Below, piece by piece: positions 51,146 to 58,950 of a DNA stretch of 64,000 nucleotides (the first letter of the stretch is position 1; each line of letters starts with the position of its first letter). This stretch comes from Celeribacter naphthalenivorans (lineage in GTDB: Bacteria; Pseudomonadota; Alphaproteobacteria; Rhodobacterales; Rhodobacteraceae). The notes under the pieces were generated by a model. The model saw only the letters and a program-made list of their open reading frames with translations, was not told where the DNA came from and did not search any database. The stretch covers positions 62,001 to 126,000 of the forward strand of contig NZ_JAIVLK010000008.1 of NCBI RefSeq assembly GCF_020524585.1, written 5' to 3'. The translations under genes were made by a program, and so were the position numbers.

Positions 51146-51170
51146 ATCGTTTTTTATTTGACGCAACGAT
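51146..51170. promoter_or_regulatory. predicted GntR operator upstream of the TRAP operon
   Basis: ATCGTT-N13-AACGAT, the same arms, spacing and ATTTGAC core as at 44929-44953. TTGACG (51158-51163) inside it may be the -35 element for dctP. It also lies about 100 bp before the divergent gntR start, so autoregulation is possible. Confidence 0.65.
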
Positions 51171-51255
51171 TTTGACCGCTAATCTCTTTTGCAGAGGAGG
51201 AGTCGCGGGCGCCAGGGAGGCTGGCACGCGCGGCTGAAAATGGAGGAGAGACATC

Positions 51256-52284
51256 ATGAAATATAAGCTGACCGGCGCGCTTTGCGCCGCGGTTTTGGCT
51301 GGTGGCGTCATCGGGGGCGCTCAGGCGGAGGAGAAGGTGGTAGAGATGAGCTTCTCGCACGATCTGCCGACCCAACACCCGCTGCATTCCCAAGGCTTTC
51401 AGGTCTGGGCCGATAGCATCCGCACGGCCTCGAACGGCACACTGGACATCAGCTTCTTCCCCGCCGGCCAGCTCGGCAAGGCCGAGGATGAATATGACAT
51501 CGCGAAATTCGGCATCGCCGATTTCGTCTGGGCCAATCCGGGGCATACGCCGGGGCGTTTCCCGATCATCGCATTGGGCGAGCTGCCGTTTTTCATCAAA
51601 TCGGGTCTGGGGGGCACCGAGGCGATGAACGAATGGTACGCGGAGTATAAAGATCAGGAGATGGGGGACGTGAAATTCTGTGTCGTGCACCTACACGATC
51701 CGGGCACTTTGCACAGCTCGTCCGAAATCCGTGTTCCCGCCGACATGAAGGGCAAAACCATTCGTCCGGCCAATGGCACCATCGGGCGTCTGATCCAGAG
51801 CATGGGCGGGTCCTCCGTTCAGGTCGGCCCCTCCGAGGCGCGCGAAGTGATCGAACGCGGCGCGGCAGATGGCATCACCTTCCCGTGGCGCTCTGTTTCG
51901 ATTTTCGGCATGGATGACGTGGTCAAATATCACCCCGACATGCCGCTTTATGTGACCAATTTCATCATCGCGATGAACAAGGATCGTTATGCCTCTCTCT
52001 CCGGGAGCCAGCAGGGTGTGATCGACGATCATTGCTCTCCGGAATGGGGCGCGAAGATTGCGTCTGGTTGGGTCGAATTCGACAATGAGGGCAAGCGCCT
52101 GTTTCAGGAGAACCCGGAGCACAATGTGCTGGAGTTGACCGATGAGGAGCTGACGCAATGGAAAGACGCGTCGGCCTTCCTGTTGGACGACTGGAAAGCC
52201 AATGTCACGGCCAAGGGGCTCGATGCGGATGCGATCTATGAGGCCTTTGTGGAGCGGCTTGAAGCCCATGACGCAAAATTCTGA
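51256..52284 (+). CDS. TRAP transporter substrate-binding protein (DctP)
   Basis: A 342-residue periplasmic binding protein with signal peptide KLTGALCAAVLAGGVIGGAQ ending at the AQAEE region. The mature protein has the DctP pattern: HDLPTQHPLHSQGFQVWADS, FFPAGQLGKAEDEYDIAKFG, and TIRPANGTIGRLIQSMGGSS with the conserved carboxylate-binding Arg region. It captures an organic acid for the DctQM membrane pair. GGAGGAGAG precedes the ATG. The linked meta-pathway genes suggest an aromatic or muconate-type acid, which is inference. Confidence 0.92.
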   Translation: MKYKLTGALCAAVLAGGVIGGAQAEEKVVEMSFSHDLPTQHPLHSQGFQVWADSIRTASNGTLDISFFPAGQLGKAEDEYDIAKFGIADFVWANPGHTPGRFPIIALGELPFFIKSGLGGTEAMNEWYAEYKDQEMGDVKFCVVHLHDPGTLHSSSEIRVPADMKGKTIRPANGTIGRLIQSMGGSSVQVGPSEAREVIERGAADGITFPWRSVSIFGMDDVVKYHPDMPLYVTNFIIAMNKDRYASLSGSQQGVIDDHCSPEWGAKIASGWVEFDNEGKRLFQENPEHNVLELTDEELTQWKDASAFLLDDWKANVTAKGLDADAIYEAFVERLEAHDAKF

Positions 52285-52825
52285 CCCGCCCCGTGATGTC
52301 TCCTCCGGCGGGGACTACGGGCTCCGTCGTTTCACCGCTTGGGTCGAATTCGCGGCCGCTTTTCTCATGGGGCTGGTGACGCTTTTGGCCTTTGGCTCTG
52401 CCGTGATGCGCTATGCGTTCTCCGCGCCGATCCCCGACAGCCACGACATCGGGCGGCTGGCGCTTGGCGTGGCGATATTCTGGGGTGTGGCGACGGTGAA
52501 TTACACGGGCACGCATATCTCCGTCGATCTGCTCTATGAGATGTTGGGCAAGACCTGGCGTCGGGTGATGGATTTCATCTCCACCTTGCTCGTGCTGGTG
52601 TCCTTTGCGGTGTTGACCGTGATGATGTCGAAGAATGCGCAGGACGTGTTTGCCACCGGCGAGCATTCCTATGATCTGCGGTTTCAGATTTGGCCGGCCT
52701 ATTGGCTGATGGTCATCGGCGCCGGTCTTGCAACGCTTACCACGGCGGTGCGGCTTTGGCTCATTCTCACGGATGACACACCGCATATGCATGAGGACCA
52801 GCCGGTCCACATGATCGAAGAATAA
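52268..52825 (+). CDS. TRAP transporter small permease (DctQ)
   Basis: A 185-residue membrane protein with four hydrophobic helices (FAAAFLMGLVTLLAFGSAVM, LALGVAIFWGVATVNY, FISTLLVLVSFAVLTVMM, YWLMVIGAGLATLTTAVRLW), the DctQ layout. The THISVDLLYEML segment after helix 2 is a family hallmark. It overlaps the dctP gene by 17 bp, starting at ATG 52268. Works with DctM as the sodium-coupled channel. Confidence 0.9.
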   Translation: MTQNSDPPRDVSSGGDYGLRRFTAWVEFAAAFLMGLVTLLAFGSAVMRYAFSAPIPDSHDIGRLALGVAIFWGVATVNYTGTHISVDLLYEMLGKTWRRVMDFISTLLVLVSFAVLTVMMSKNAQDVFATGEHSYDLRFQIWPAYWLMVIGAGLATLTTAVRLWLILTDDTPHMHEDQPVHMIEE

Positions 52826-52841
52826 ACATAAAGAGGCTGAA

Positions 52842-54140
52842 ATGGACCGGGAAACGGTTATGATCGTGGGCTTCGTCGCCCTGTTCCTCATGATGGCCAT
52901 TCGCGTGCCGATTGCCATCGCGATGAGCCTTGTCGGCATTGGGGGCTTTGCCGCTGTGGTCGGCCCGTCGCAGGCGCTTCGCCTTGTATCGCTCTCGCCA
53001 TTGTCGACGGCAACCACCTATCATCTGGGGATGATCCCCATGTTCATCCTGATGGGCGCTTTCGCGACCCGATCCGGCATGAGCCATGAATTGTTCCGCG
53101 CGGCCGGGGCCTGGTTGGGGCATCGGCGCGGCGGGCTTGCGCTGTCGACGATTGCGTCTTGCGCTGGGTTTGCCGCGATTTCCGGCTCCTCCATCGCGAC
53201 GGCTGCGACGCTGACCAAGGTGGCTTTGCCGGAAATGCGCCGGGCGGGCTATTCCGACTCCGTCTCCTCCGGTGTGATCGCCGCGGGCGGCACGGTCGGC
53301 ATCCTGATCCCGCCCTCTATCGTGCTCGCGGTCTACGGCATCATCACCGAACAGGACATCGGCAAACTCTTTATCGCCGGTCTGGTGCCGGGTCTTCTGG
53401 CGGTCGCGCTTTATATGCTGACGGTGTCGATCCTCGCCTACATGCGGCCGGACGACATGCCTGTGGGGCCGCGTCAGGGCTGGGGCGAGCGGTTCAAATC
53501 CCTGCGCGATGTCTGGGCCATCGCCTTGTTGTTTCTTCTGGTGGTCGGCGGCATCTACGCCGGTGTCGTGACCCCGACCGAGGCCGCATCGCTGGGCGCC
53601 GTGGGGGCTTTGGTGATCGGGGTGGCGCGTCGGCGTCTGTCTTGGGCGGACATCAAATTCTGCCTCGTCGACAGCCTGCGCATTTCGATCTCGATCTTCT
53701 TCGTCTTCATCGGCGCGCTGCTGTTTTCCTATTTCCTCGCCATCACCCGCGCACCGCAGCAGGTGGCGGAATATCTCACCGCTCTGCCGATCAGTCCGAT
53801 GGGCATCATGGTCCTGATCTTGCTCCTCTATCTGGTGCTGGGCTGTGTGCTGGACTCGATGGCGATGGTGGTTTTGACCGTGCCGATCCTGTTCCCGGTC
53901 GTCACCAGCCTCGGCTTCGATCCGATCTGGTTCGGTGTCATGGTCGTCATGGCGATCGAGCTGGGGCTGATTACACCGCCCATCGGGATGAATGTCTTCG
54001 TCATCAATTCGGTCGAACGCAACATCGGGCTGACGACGATTTACAAAGGTCTCTTGCCCTTTATCGCCATCGACGTGGTGCGGAGCGCGGTGCTGCTGTT
54101 CTTCCCCTCCATCGCGCTGTTCCTGCCTGGCTTGATGTAG
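52842..54140 (+). CDS. TRAP transporter large permease (DctM)
   Basis: A 432-residue protein with about twelve helices. Hallmarks are IPMFILMGAFATRSGMSHEL, ASCAGFAAISGSSIATAATL, and YSDSVSSGVIAAGGTVGILI leading into the IPPSIVLAVYG turn; the second repeat has MAIELGLITPPIGMNVFVIN. It forms the translocation path of the TRAP transporter with DctQ. It starts 16 bp after dctQ with a GAGG Shine-Dalgarno and ends convergently 9 bp from hmuV. Confidence 0.94.
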   Translation: MDRETVMIVGFVALFLMMAIRVPIAIAMSLVGIGGFAAVVGPSQALRLVSLSPLSTATTYHLGMIPMFILMGAFATRSGMSHELFRAAGAWLGHRRGGLALSTIASCAGFAAISGSSIATAATLTKVALPEMRRAGYSDSVSSGVIAAGGTVGILIPPSIVLAVYGIITEQDIGKLFIAGLVPGLLAVALYMLTVSILAYMRPDDMPVGPRQGWGERFKSLRDVWAIALLFLLVVGGIYAGVVTPTEAASLGAVGALVIGVARRRLSWADIKFCLVDSLRISISIFFVFIGALLFSYFLAITRAPQQVAEYLTALPISPMGIMVLILLLYLVLGCVLDSMAMVVLTVPILFPVVTSLGFDPIWFGVMVVMAIELGLITPPIGMNVFVINSVERNIGLTTIYKGLLPFIAIDVVRSAVLLFFPSIALFLPGLM

Positions 54141-54149
54141 GTCGTGCCC

Positions 54150-54962
54150 TCAGGCGGGCAGGGCGGCGCTTGTCACGGCACTGGCTTGAGGCAAAATCCA
54201 AGGCCCGCCACAGGGCGGCGGCGTGTTGGTCCTGAGCGCGCAGCCGTAGCAGGCCGAGAGCGCATGATCGGTCAGCACCTCGCGTGGCGTGCCCTCGGCG
54301 CGGAGTTTCCCTTCGCTCAAGAGCGTCACCCGATCCGCGAACATCGAGGTCAGGTTCAGATCGTGCATCACGGCGATGACCCCGCCGCCACGCCGGGCGT
54401 AGTCGCGGGCGATCTCCATGACGGTGAGCTGATGCCCGATGTCGAGCGCGGAAACCGGTTCGTCGAGGATCAACCAGCGTGGTTGCCCGTCCAGCACAGG
54501 CTCCCAGATTTGCACCAAGACGCGCGCCAGCTGCGCGCGTTGCCGCTCACCGCCTGAGAGTTCCTGCACCATCCGGCCTTCGAAACCGTCAAGCCCGACA
54601 CGGGCAAGGGCCGCATGGGGCAGATGTTCCAAGCCGCTCGCGCGTCCGGTCGACAGCCCGGCGGTCAGGCCGAGCCTGACAAGCTCCAGCACGGTGAAGG
54701 GAAAGGCGATGTTGCCCGATTGCGGCAGAACCGCCCGGCGCTGGGCCAGATCGAGTGCCGAAAGCTGTGACAAAGATGTGCCATCGAGGCTGACCTCGCC
54801 GGTGAACGCCTGTTCCCCGGTCATGGCGCGCAAAAGCGTGGTTTTGCCGGACCCGTTGGGGCCAACGATGGCGGTCACTTCGCCCGCGCGGGCAGAAAAA
54901 TCGACCGCATCGAGTACTTTGCGCGCCCCGAAATGCACGCTGATGTCTGAGGCTACAATCAT
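54150..54962 (-). CDS. hmuV: heme ABC transporter ATP-binding protein
   Basis: A 270-residue ATPase: Walker A VGPNGSGKTTLLRAMTG, signature QELSGGERQRAQLARVLVQ and Walker B WLILDEPVSALDIGHQ, followed by the switch His in VIAVMHDLNL. The long tail and the sequence around the Q-loop are typical of HmuV. It powers import of heme through HmuU. The start lies one base past the hmuU stop, and it ends the hmuSTUV operon. Confidence 0.93.
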   Translation of the reverse strand: MIVASDISVHFGARKVLDAVDFSARAGEVTAIVGPNGSGKTTLLRAMTGEQAFTGEVSLDGTSLSQLSALDLAQRRAVLPQSGNIAFPFTVLELVRLGLTAGLSTGRASGLEHLPHAALARVGLDGFEGRMVQELSGGERQRAQLARVLVQIWEPVLDGQPRWLILDEPVSALDIGHQLTVMEIARDYARRGGGVIAVMHDLNLTSMFADRVTLLSEGKLRAEGTPREVLTDHALSACYGCALRTNTPPPCGGPWILPQASAVTSAALPA

Positions 54963-54963
54963 C

Positions 54964-56049
54964 TCAACTCTCCAAAAGGGCGCGGTTTTTCAAGAGGATC
55001 CAAAGGAAGAACGGTCCACCGAGACAGGCGGTGACGATCCCGATGGGCAACTCGGCGGGGGAGACTGCCAGACGGCTCACCATATCTGCAAGCAACAACA
55101 TGATCGCGCCCAGAAGTGCGGCGTTGGGCAAGAGGTTGCGATGTTCCGGGCCTTGGATCAGTCGCAAAAGATGCGGCACGACGATGCCGATAAAGCCGAT
55201 CCCGCCGGTGATCGCCACAGAGGCGCCGACAGAGCCCGCAACCGACAGGATCGCAATGCGTTTCATGCGCTGCGTGTCGATGCCCATATGGGTGGCGACC
55301 GCTTCGCCCAGAGCCAAAGCATCCAAAGCGCGGGCCAGAAAGGGCGCGGTGATCAGCGCCAGCGCGATGATCGGACCTGCGGTCAAAAGTTTCGCCCAAG
55401 TCGCACCCGCCACCGATCCCATGCCCCAAAAGGTCAGGTCCCGGAGCTGGTCGTCGGTGGCTTTGTAGACGATGAAGCCGGTGAGCGCGCCGGTCAGCGC
55501 GCCCAAGGCGATGCCCGCAAGCAACATGGTGGCGACAGAGGTCCGCCCCCCGCGCGTGGCGATTTTATAGAGCACCAAAGTGGAGACCCAGCCGCCGAAG
55601 AATGCCGCAAGAGGCACGAGGTAAGCGCCGACAAGGTTCTGAAGGGCAAAGGGCAAAAGCCCGCCCAAAACAATCGCCGCCACCGCGCCAAAGCCTGCGC
55701 CCGCCGAGACGCCGACAAGGCCCGGATCGGCCAGAGGGTTGCGAAACAGCCCCTGCATCACCGCGCCTGCGACGGCCAGAGCCGCGCCCACGAGCGCCCC
55801 GGTCAACACGCGCGGCATGCGGATGTCCCAGACCACGGTCATATCGACCAGACGCGCCTCGCCGATGCCGAACTTGGCCAAAAGCGCGGCGATCACATCG
55901 GTGTCGCCCGCCGCGCCCCAGCCCAACCCCATGAGCATGGTGAGCGCCAAAAGCGCGATGAGCCCGAGGCGCAAGAGACGCGCTTTGGCACGGCGGTCTC
56001 CGGCGAGAGGTTTCATGTTTTGCACAGGGCGGGTCTCGGCGATGGTCAT
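54964..56049 (-). CDS. hmuU: heme ABC transporter permease
   Basis: A 361-residue FecCD-family permease with about ten helices. Motifs are RMPRVLTGALVGAALAVAGA, MQGLFRNPLADPGLVGVSAG and GGIGFIGIVVPHLLRLIQGP, the last being the ATPase-coupling and gate region. It transports heme across the inner membrane as a dimer with two HmuV. The ATG at 56049 (MTIAETRPVQ) lies 4 bp after the hmuT stop; earlier in-frame codons belong to hmuT shadow sequence. Confidence 0.93.
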   Translation of the reverse strand: MTIAETRPVQNMKPLAGDRRAKARLLRLGLIALLALTMLMGLGWGAAGDTDVIAALLAKFGIGEARLVDMTVVWDIRMPRVLTGALVGAALAVAGAVMQGLFRNPLADPGLVGVSAGAGFGAVAAIVLGGLLPFALQNLVGAYLVPLAAFFGGWVSTLVLYKIATRGGRTSVATMLLAGIALGALTGALTGFIVYKATDDQLRDLTFWGMGSVAGATWAKLLTAGPIIALALITAPFLARALDALALGEAVATHMGIDTQRMKRIAILSVAGSVGASVAITGGIGFIGIVVPHLLRLIQGPEHRNLLPNAALLGAIMLLLADMVSRLAVSPAELPIGIVTACLGGPFFLWILLKNRALLES

Positions 56050-56053
56050 TGGC

Positions 56054-56929
56054 TCACTCTGTAACAGCTGCGGACCAAAGCGCGTCATGCAGCTCTTGGG
56101 CAAAGAGCGCCGTGCGGGGGCCAAAGCCCAAAGCGGCCGGGGAGACTTCGACAAAAGCGCCGTTTTGACCGGCGGGTGTGTGGGACAAGGCAGGCAAGTT
56201 GAGAATGTCGGCGCGGTTGCCGTCATGCTCGCTTTCGCCTGTGGGCTCCATCATCAACACGACATCGGGCGCGGTGGCGATGATCGCCTCGTCGCTCATG
56301 ATTTTGTAGCCCTGATACTCGGAGGCCATGACGTTTTCGGCACCTGCGAGCGTGATGATGCCATCGGCCCCTGTGCCTGCGCCCGCCACATTCAGCCGCC
56401 CGCCTTGGTTGGACAGGATAAAGAGGACGCGGGGCGGGGTGCCTGCGCTCTCGATTGACTGATGCAGGCTGTCGAATTGGGCCTGAACCTCGGCGGCGAA
56501 GGTGTCGGAACGTTCGGGGACGCCCAAGGCTGCACCCACGGTGTGGATCGCGTCGATCACGGCGGCCTCGGAAAATCCGTCTTTGATGTCGACCATCGGA
56601 ATGGCGGCTTTGCGCAACTGATCGAGCACCTCGGGCGGCCCGGCGGTGTCGCGCGTGACGATCAGGTCGGGGCCAACAGAGAGCACGCCCTCCGCCGACA
56701 ATTGCCGCATGTAGCCGACGTCGGGCAGGTCGTTGACCTCTTCGGGGTAAAGCGAGGTGGTGTCGCGGGCGACAATGCGCGCGCCCTGGCCCAAAGCGTA
56801 GATGATTTCGGTCACCGGCCCGCCGATGGAGACGATGGATGTGGCCTCCGGGTAGCTTTCAGCCGAAACAGATTCAGCATGAGCCGAGAGGGGAAGGAGA
56901 AGCGCAGCGCTCAGCAGAAGATGTTTCAT
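56054..56929 (-). CDS. hmuT: hemin ABC transporter substrate-binding protein
   Basis: A 291-residue periplasmic protein with signal peptide MKHLLLSAALLLPLSAHAES. The class III binding-protein pattern is present: IVSIGGPVTEIIYALGQGAR, VARDTTSLYPEEVNDLPDVG and YMRQLSAEGVLSVGPDLIVT, where the Tyr in DVGYMRQLS is the usual heme-iron ligand of HmuT proteins. It delivers heme to HmuUV. Its ATG lies directly after the hmuS stop (TGAATG). Confidence 0.92.
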   Translation of the reverse strand: MKHLLLSAALLLPLSAHAESVSAESYPEATSIVSIGGPVTEIIYALGQGARIVARDTTSLYPEEVNDLPDVGYMRQLSAEGVLSVGPDLIVTRDTAGPPEVLDQLRKAAIPMVDIKDGFSEAAVIDAIHTVGAALGVPERSDTFAAEVQAQFDSLHQSIESAGTPPRVLFILSNQGGRLNVAGAGTGADGIITLAGAENVMASEYQGYKIMSDEAIIATAPDVVLMMEPTGESEHDGNRADILNLPALSHTPAGQNGAFVEVSPAALGFGPRTALFAQELHDALWSAAVTE

Positions 56930-57973
56930 TCACGCCCCCGGCAGATCGGCGAGGATCTGATGCCATTGCGCGAGATCGTCACTGTCGCCGTCACGCTGGC
57001 CGAAACATTGGAAGATCAGCCCGCCTTCGGCGTCGAAGGCCTCCAGCGAAATCGCCGGGCCGCGTTTGGTCGGTTTCTCGACCACATAAACCTCGGCCAG
57101 ATGATCGCCGCGCAGATGCAGGTTGAAGCGCGGGTCCAGCACATTGAGCCACGGCCCCATCGGTTTGACGTTGTCGAGCGTGCCCCAGTGAATTTGAATG
57201 TTGCCGCGGTTGCCGACGAAGAGGATCACCTTTTGATGCGCCTCGGAGGTGGCATTCAGGAAGCTCTCGACAGAGGAGGGCGCGACCTTGCGCACGAAAG
57301 GAGCCCCCGCGAGGCGATAGGCGCCGAGGCGGTTCATGCCGAGTTTTGCCGCCAGCCGGTTGAACTGATGCGTGTCGGTCATGCGCGCCCATTCTTCGAC
57401 CAAGATGTCGCGCTTGTCCTCATTGACCTTTGCGCCTTCGGTGGGCTGGCGCGGTTCGACCTCGATCTCGGGGTTTTGATCCTCAAGGCGCAGCACGTCG
57501 ATCAGAGGTTGCCAAGCGTCATGGTTGGAGCTGTCGCGCAGAAAGACTTTCTGAAGCGCATCACCCGCCTGATCGAAGAACTGCAAAGTGCGGCGCAGGC
57601 CTTTTTCTGTTTCATTCTCGATGGCAAAGCCGAAGGCCCAATGTTTCGGGAAAATCCGCGTGTCGATTTCCTTGCCCAGAACCATCGAGGCATGCGGCCC
57701 GGATTTATACTCTTCAAAGGTGCCGACGCGCTCATGGACGCAGGAGACATTGCGGGTCAGCGACATCACCTCGCCCAGAGCGGTCAGCCGCGGCATCACA
57801 TCGTCGGGGGTGGCCGAGATGCGGGTGACGCTGATGTCATCGGAGGTCCCAACGTGGGCGGCGACCAGTTCGGCCTCGGAGATGCCGAGGCTGTCGGCCA
57901 GATCGCGGTCGCGCTTTTGGGTGTTTTCGGATTTTGCGGCGCGGATGTCGGCCGCTGTGAGGGGCTTGTTCAT
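56930..57973 (-). CDS. hmuS: heme utilisation protein HmuS (HemS/ChuS family)
   Basis: A 347-residue cytoplasmic protein made of two HemS repeats: the first around LTRNVSCVHERVGTFEEYKS and AFGFAIENETEKGLRRTLQF, the second around VILFVGNRGNIQIHWGTLDN and AEVYVVEKPTKRGPAISLEA. The N-terminal part has RDLADSLGISEAELVAAHVG. Relatives bind heme and either degrade it or pass it on. It is the first gene of hmuSTUV. In many roseobacters a TonB-dependent receptor hmuR precedes it; none is in this window. Confidence 0.92.
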   Translation of the reverse strand: MNKPLTAADIRAAKSENTQKRDRDLADSLGISEAELVAAHVGTSDDISVTRISATPDDVMPRLTALGEVMSLTRNVSCVHERVGTFEEYKSGPHASMVLGKEIDTRIFPKHWAFGFAIENETEKGLRRTLQFFDQAGDALQKVFLRDSSNHDAWQPLIDVLRLEDQNPEIEVEPRQPTEGAKVNEDKRDILVEEWARMTDTHQFNRLAAKLGMNRLGAYRLAGAPFVRKVAPSSVESFLNATSEAHQKVILFVGNRGNIQIHWGTLDNVKPMGPWLNVLDPRFNLHLRGDHLAEVYVVEKPTKRGPAISLEAFDAEGGLIFQCFGQRDGDSDDLAQWHQILADLPGA

Positions 57974-58348
57974 GGTGGAGGCCTCATGAAAAGAGATGAA
58001 AAAGGCGCGCGGGACACGAAGGAAAACCCCGCGCGCGCAGGCTTGGGTCAGAGGACCTTGGCATTCGAAGGGAGGCAGGATTTGCGGCGCGCAGGCGCGA
58101 CCGAGAGGTGGCGGCGGTGCGGCAAATATGCGGGGTGTCGTGGCAAGGCCGGGCTCCCAAAGTCAGATGTCAAGACGATGAGCTGGCTGCCGGAGCGCTT
58201 GCGGTTTGGCGTTGGGTATAATTGTTGAGTTATTTTGTCAAGATTGACTCTGTGCGTTTCACGCGCCGCCCTTGCGTCAGCTTCGCTCTTTCTCTGCGCG
58301 AAGGCGGCGGTATAAAGGACGGCGATTGCAATGGCGAAGAGGGCCGTC
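57974..58348. other. 375-bp divergent intergenic region between hmuS and ybaK
   Basis: No gene supported. A minus-strand promoter-like pair lies at 58241-58215 (TTGACA, 15-bp spacer, TATACC) and would serve hmuS with a long leader. It sits in an AT-rich patch with short GAGT/ACTC symmetry, a possible site for an iron- or heme-responsive regulator. A 104-codon minus-strand frame overlapping the ybaK start has no family-like feature and is left out. Confidence 0.45.
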
Positions 58349-58828
58349 ATGAGTACCGCCACCCCCGCGACCGGATTTTTGGACCGCCAGAGCCTCAGCT
58401 ATGAGGTTTTCGAATATGACTATGGCGGCGGCGATGGGCCGATCGGGTTGCAGGCGGCGGAGGCCATCGGCTGGGCGCCGGAGCGGGTGTTCAAGACCTT
58501 GATGGTTGAACTGGACGGCAAGCCCGCCTGTGCGGTGATCCCCTCGGATCGCTCGCTGTCGATGAAGAAAATCGCCAAGGCCCTCAAGGGAAAATCCGCC
58601 GTGATGATGGCGCCGGTGAAGGCCGAGCGCCTGACCGGATTTCACACCGGCGGTATCAGTCCTTTCGGTCAGAAAAAGTCGGTGCCGACGGTGTTCGATG
58701 ACACGATCCTGACGGTTGAGGCCCCCGTGGTGATCAATGGCGGCAAGCGGGGCTTGATGGTCTGCCTCGACCCGGCTCCGGCGATTGAAGCTCTGCGGAC
58801 GAGTGTGGCGTCGATTTCGGTCGAGTAG
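58349..58828 (+). CDS. ybaK: Cys-tRNA(Pro)/Cys-tRNA(Cys) deacylase
   Basis: A 159-residue YbaK/EbsC-type protein: YEVFEYDYGGGDGPIGLQAA, AIGWAPERVFKTLMVELDGK (the catalytic Lys), VIPSDRSLSMKKIAKAL, GFHTGGISPFGQKKSVPTVF and the closing FDDTILTVEAPVVINGGKRG. It trims mischarged Cys-tRNA-Pro. ATG 58349 follows AGAGGG at good spacing; an in-frame ATG at 58331 would add six residues. Monocistronic and divergent from the heme operon. Confidence 0.93.
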   Translation: MSTATPATGFLDRQSLSYEVFEYDYGGGDGPIGLQAAEAIGWAPERVFKTLMVELDGKPACAVIPSDRSLSMKKIAKALKGKSAVMMAPVKAERLTGFHTGGISPFGQKKSVPTVFDDTILTVEAPVVINGGKRGLMVCLDPAPAIEALRTSVASISVE

Positions 58829-58950
58829 CATCAAGGCGGTTTGAAGAGGGCGATGCGTCCCTCTGCCGCTTCTCAATCTGCGAAAAGGCGTCAAAAAAAC
58901 ATTAACACGGCGAATCGCCTGTGGTAGCTTGGCCCTAATAAAAAAGAACT

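Noticed and set aside
58048-58362. A 104-codon minus-strand frame with a hydrophobic start, upstream of hmuS
   Set aside because: Only the first 25 residues look like a signal; the rest is non-globular and overlaps the ybaK start on the other strand. Not convincing as a gene.
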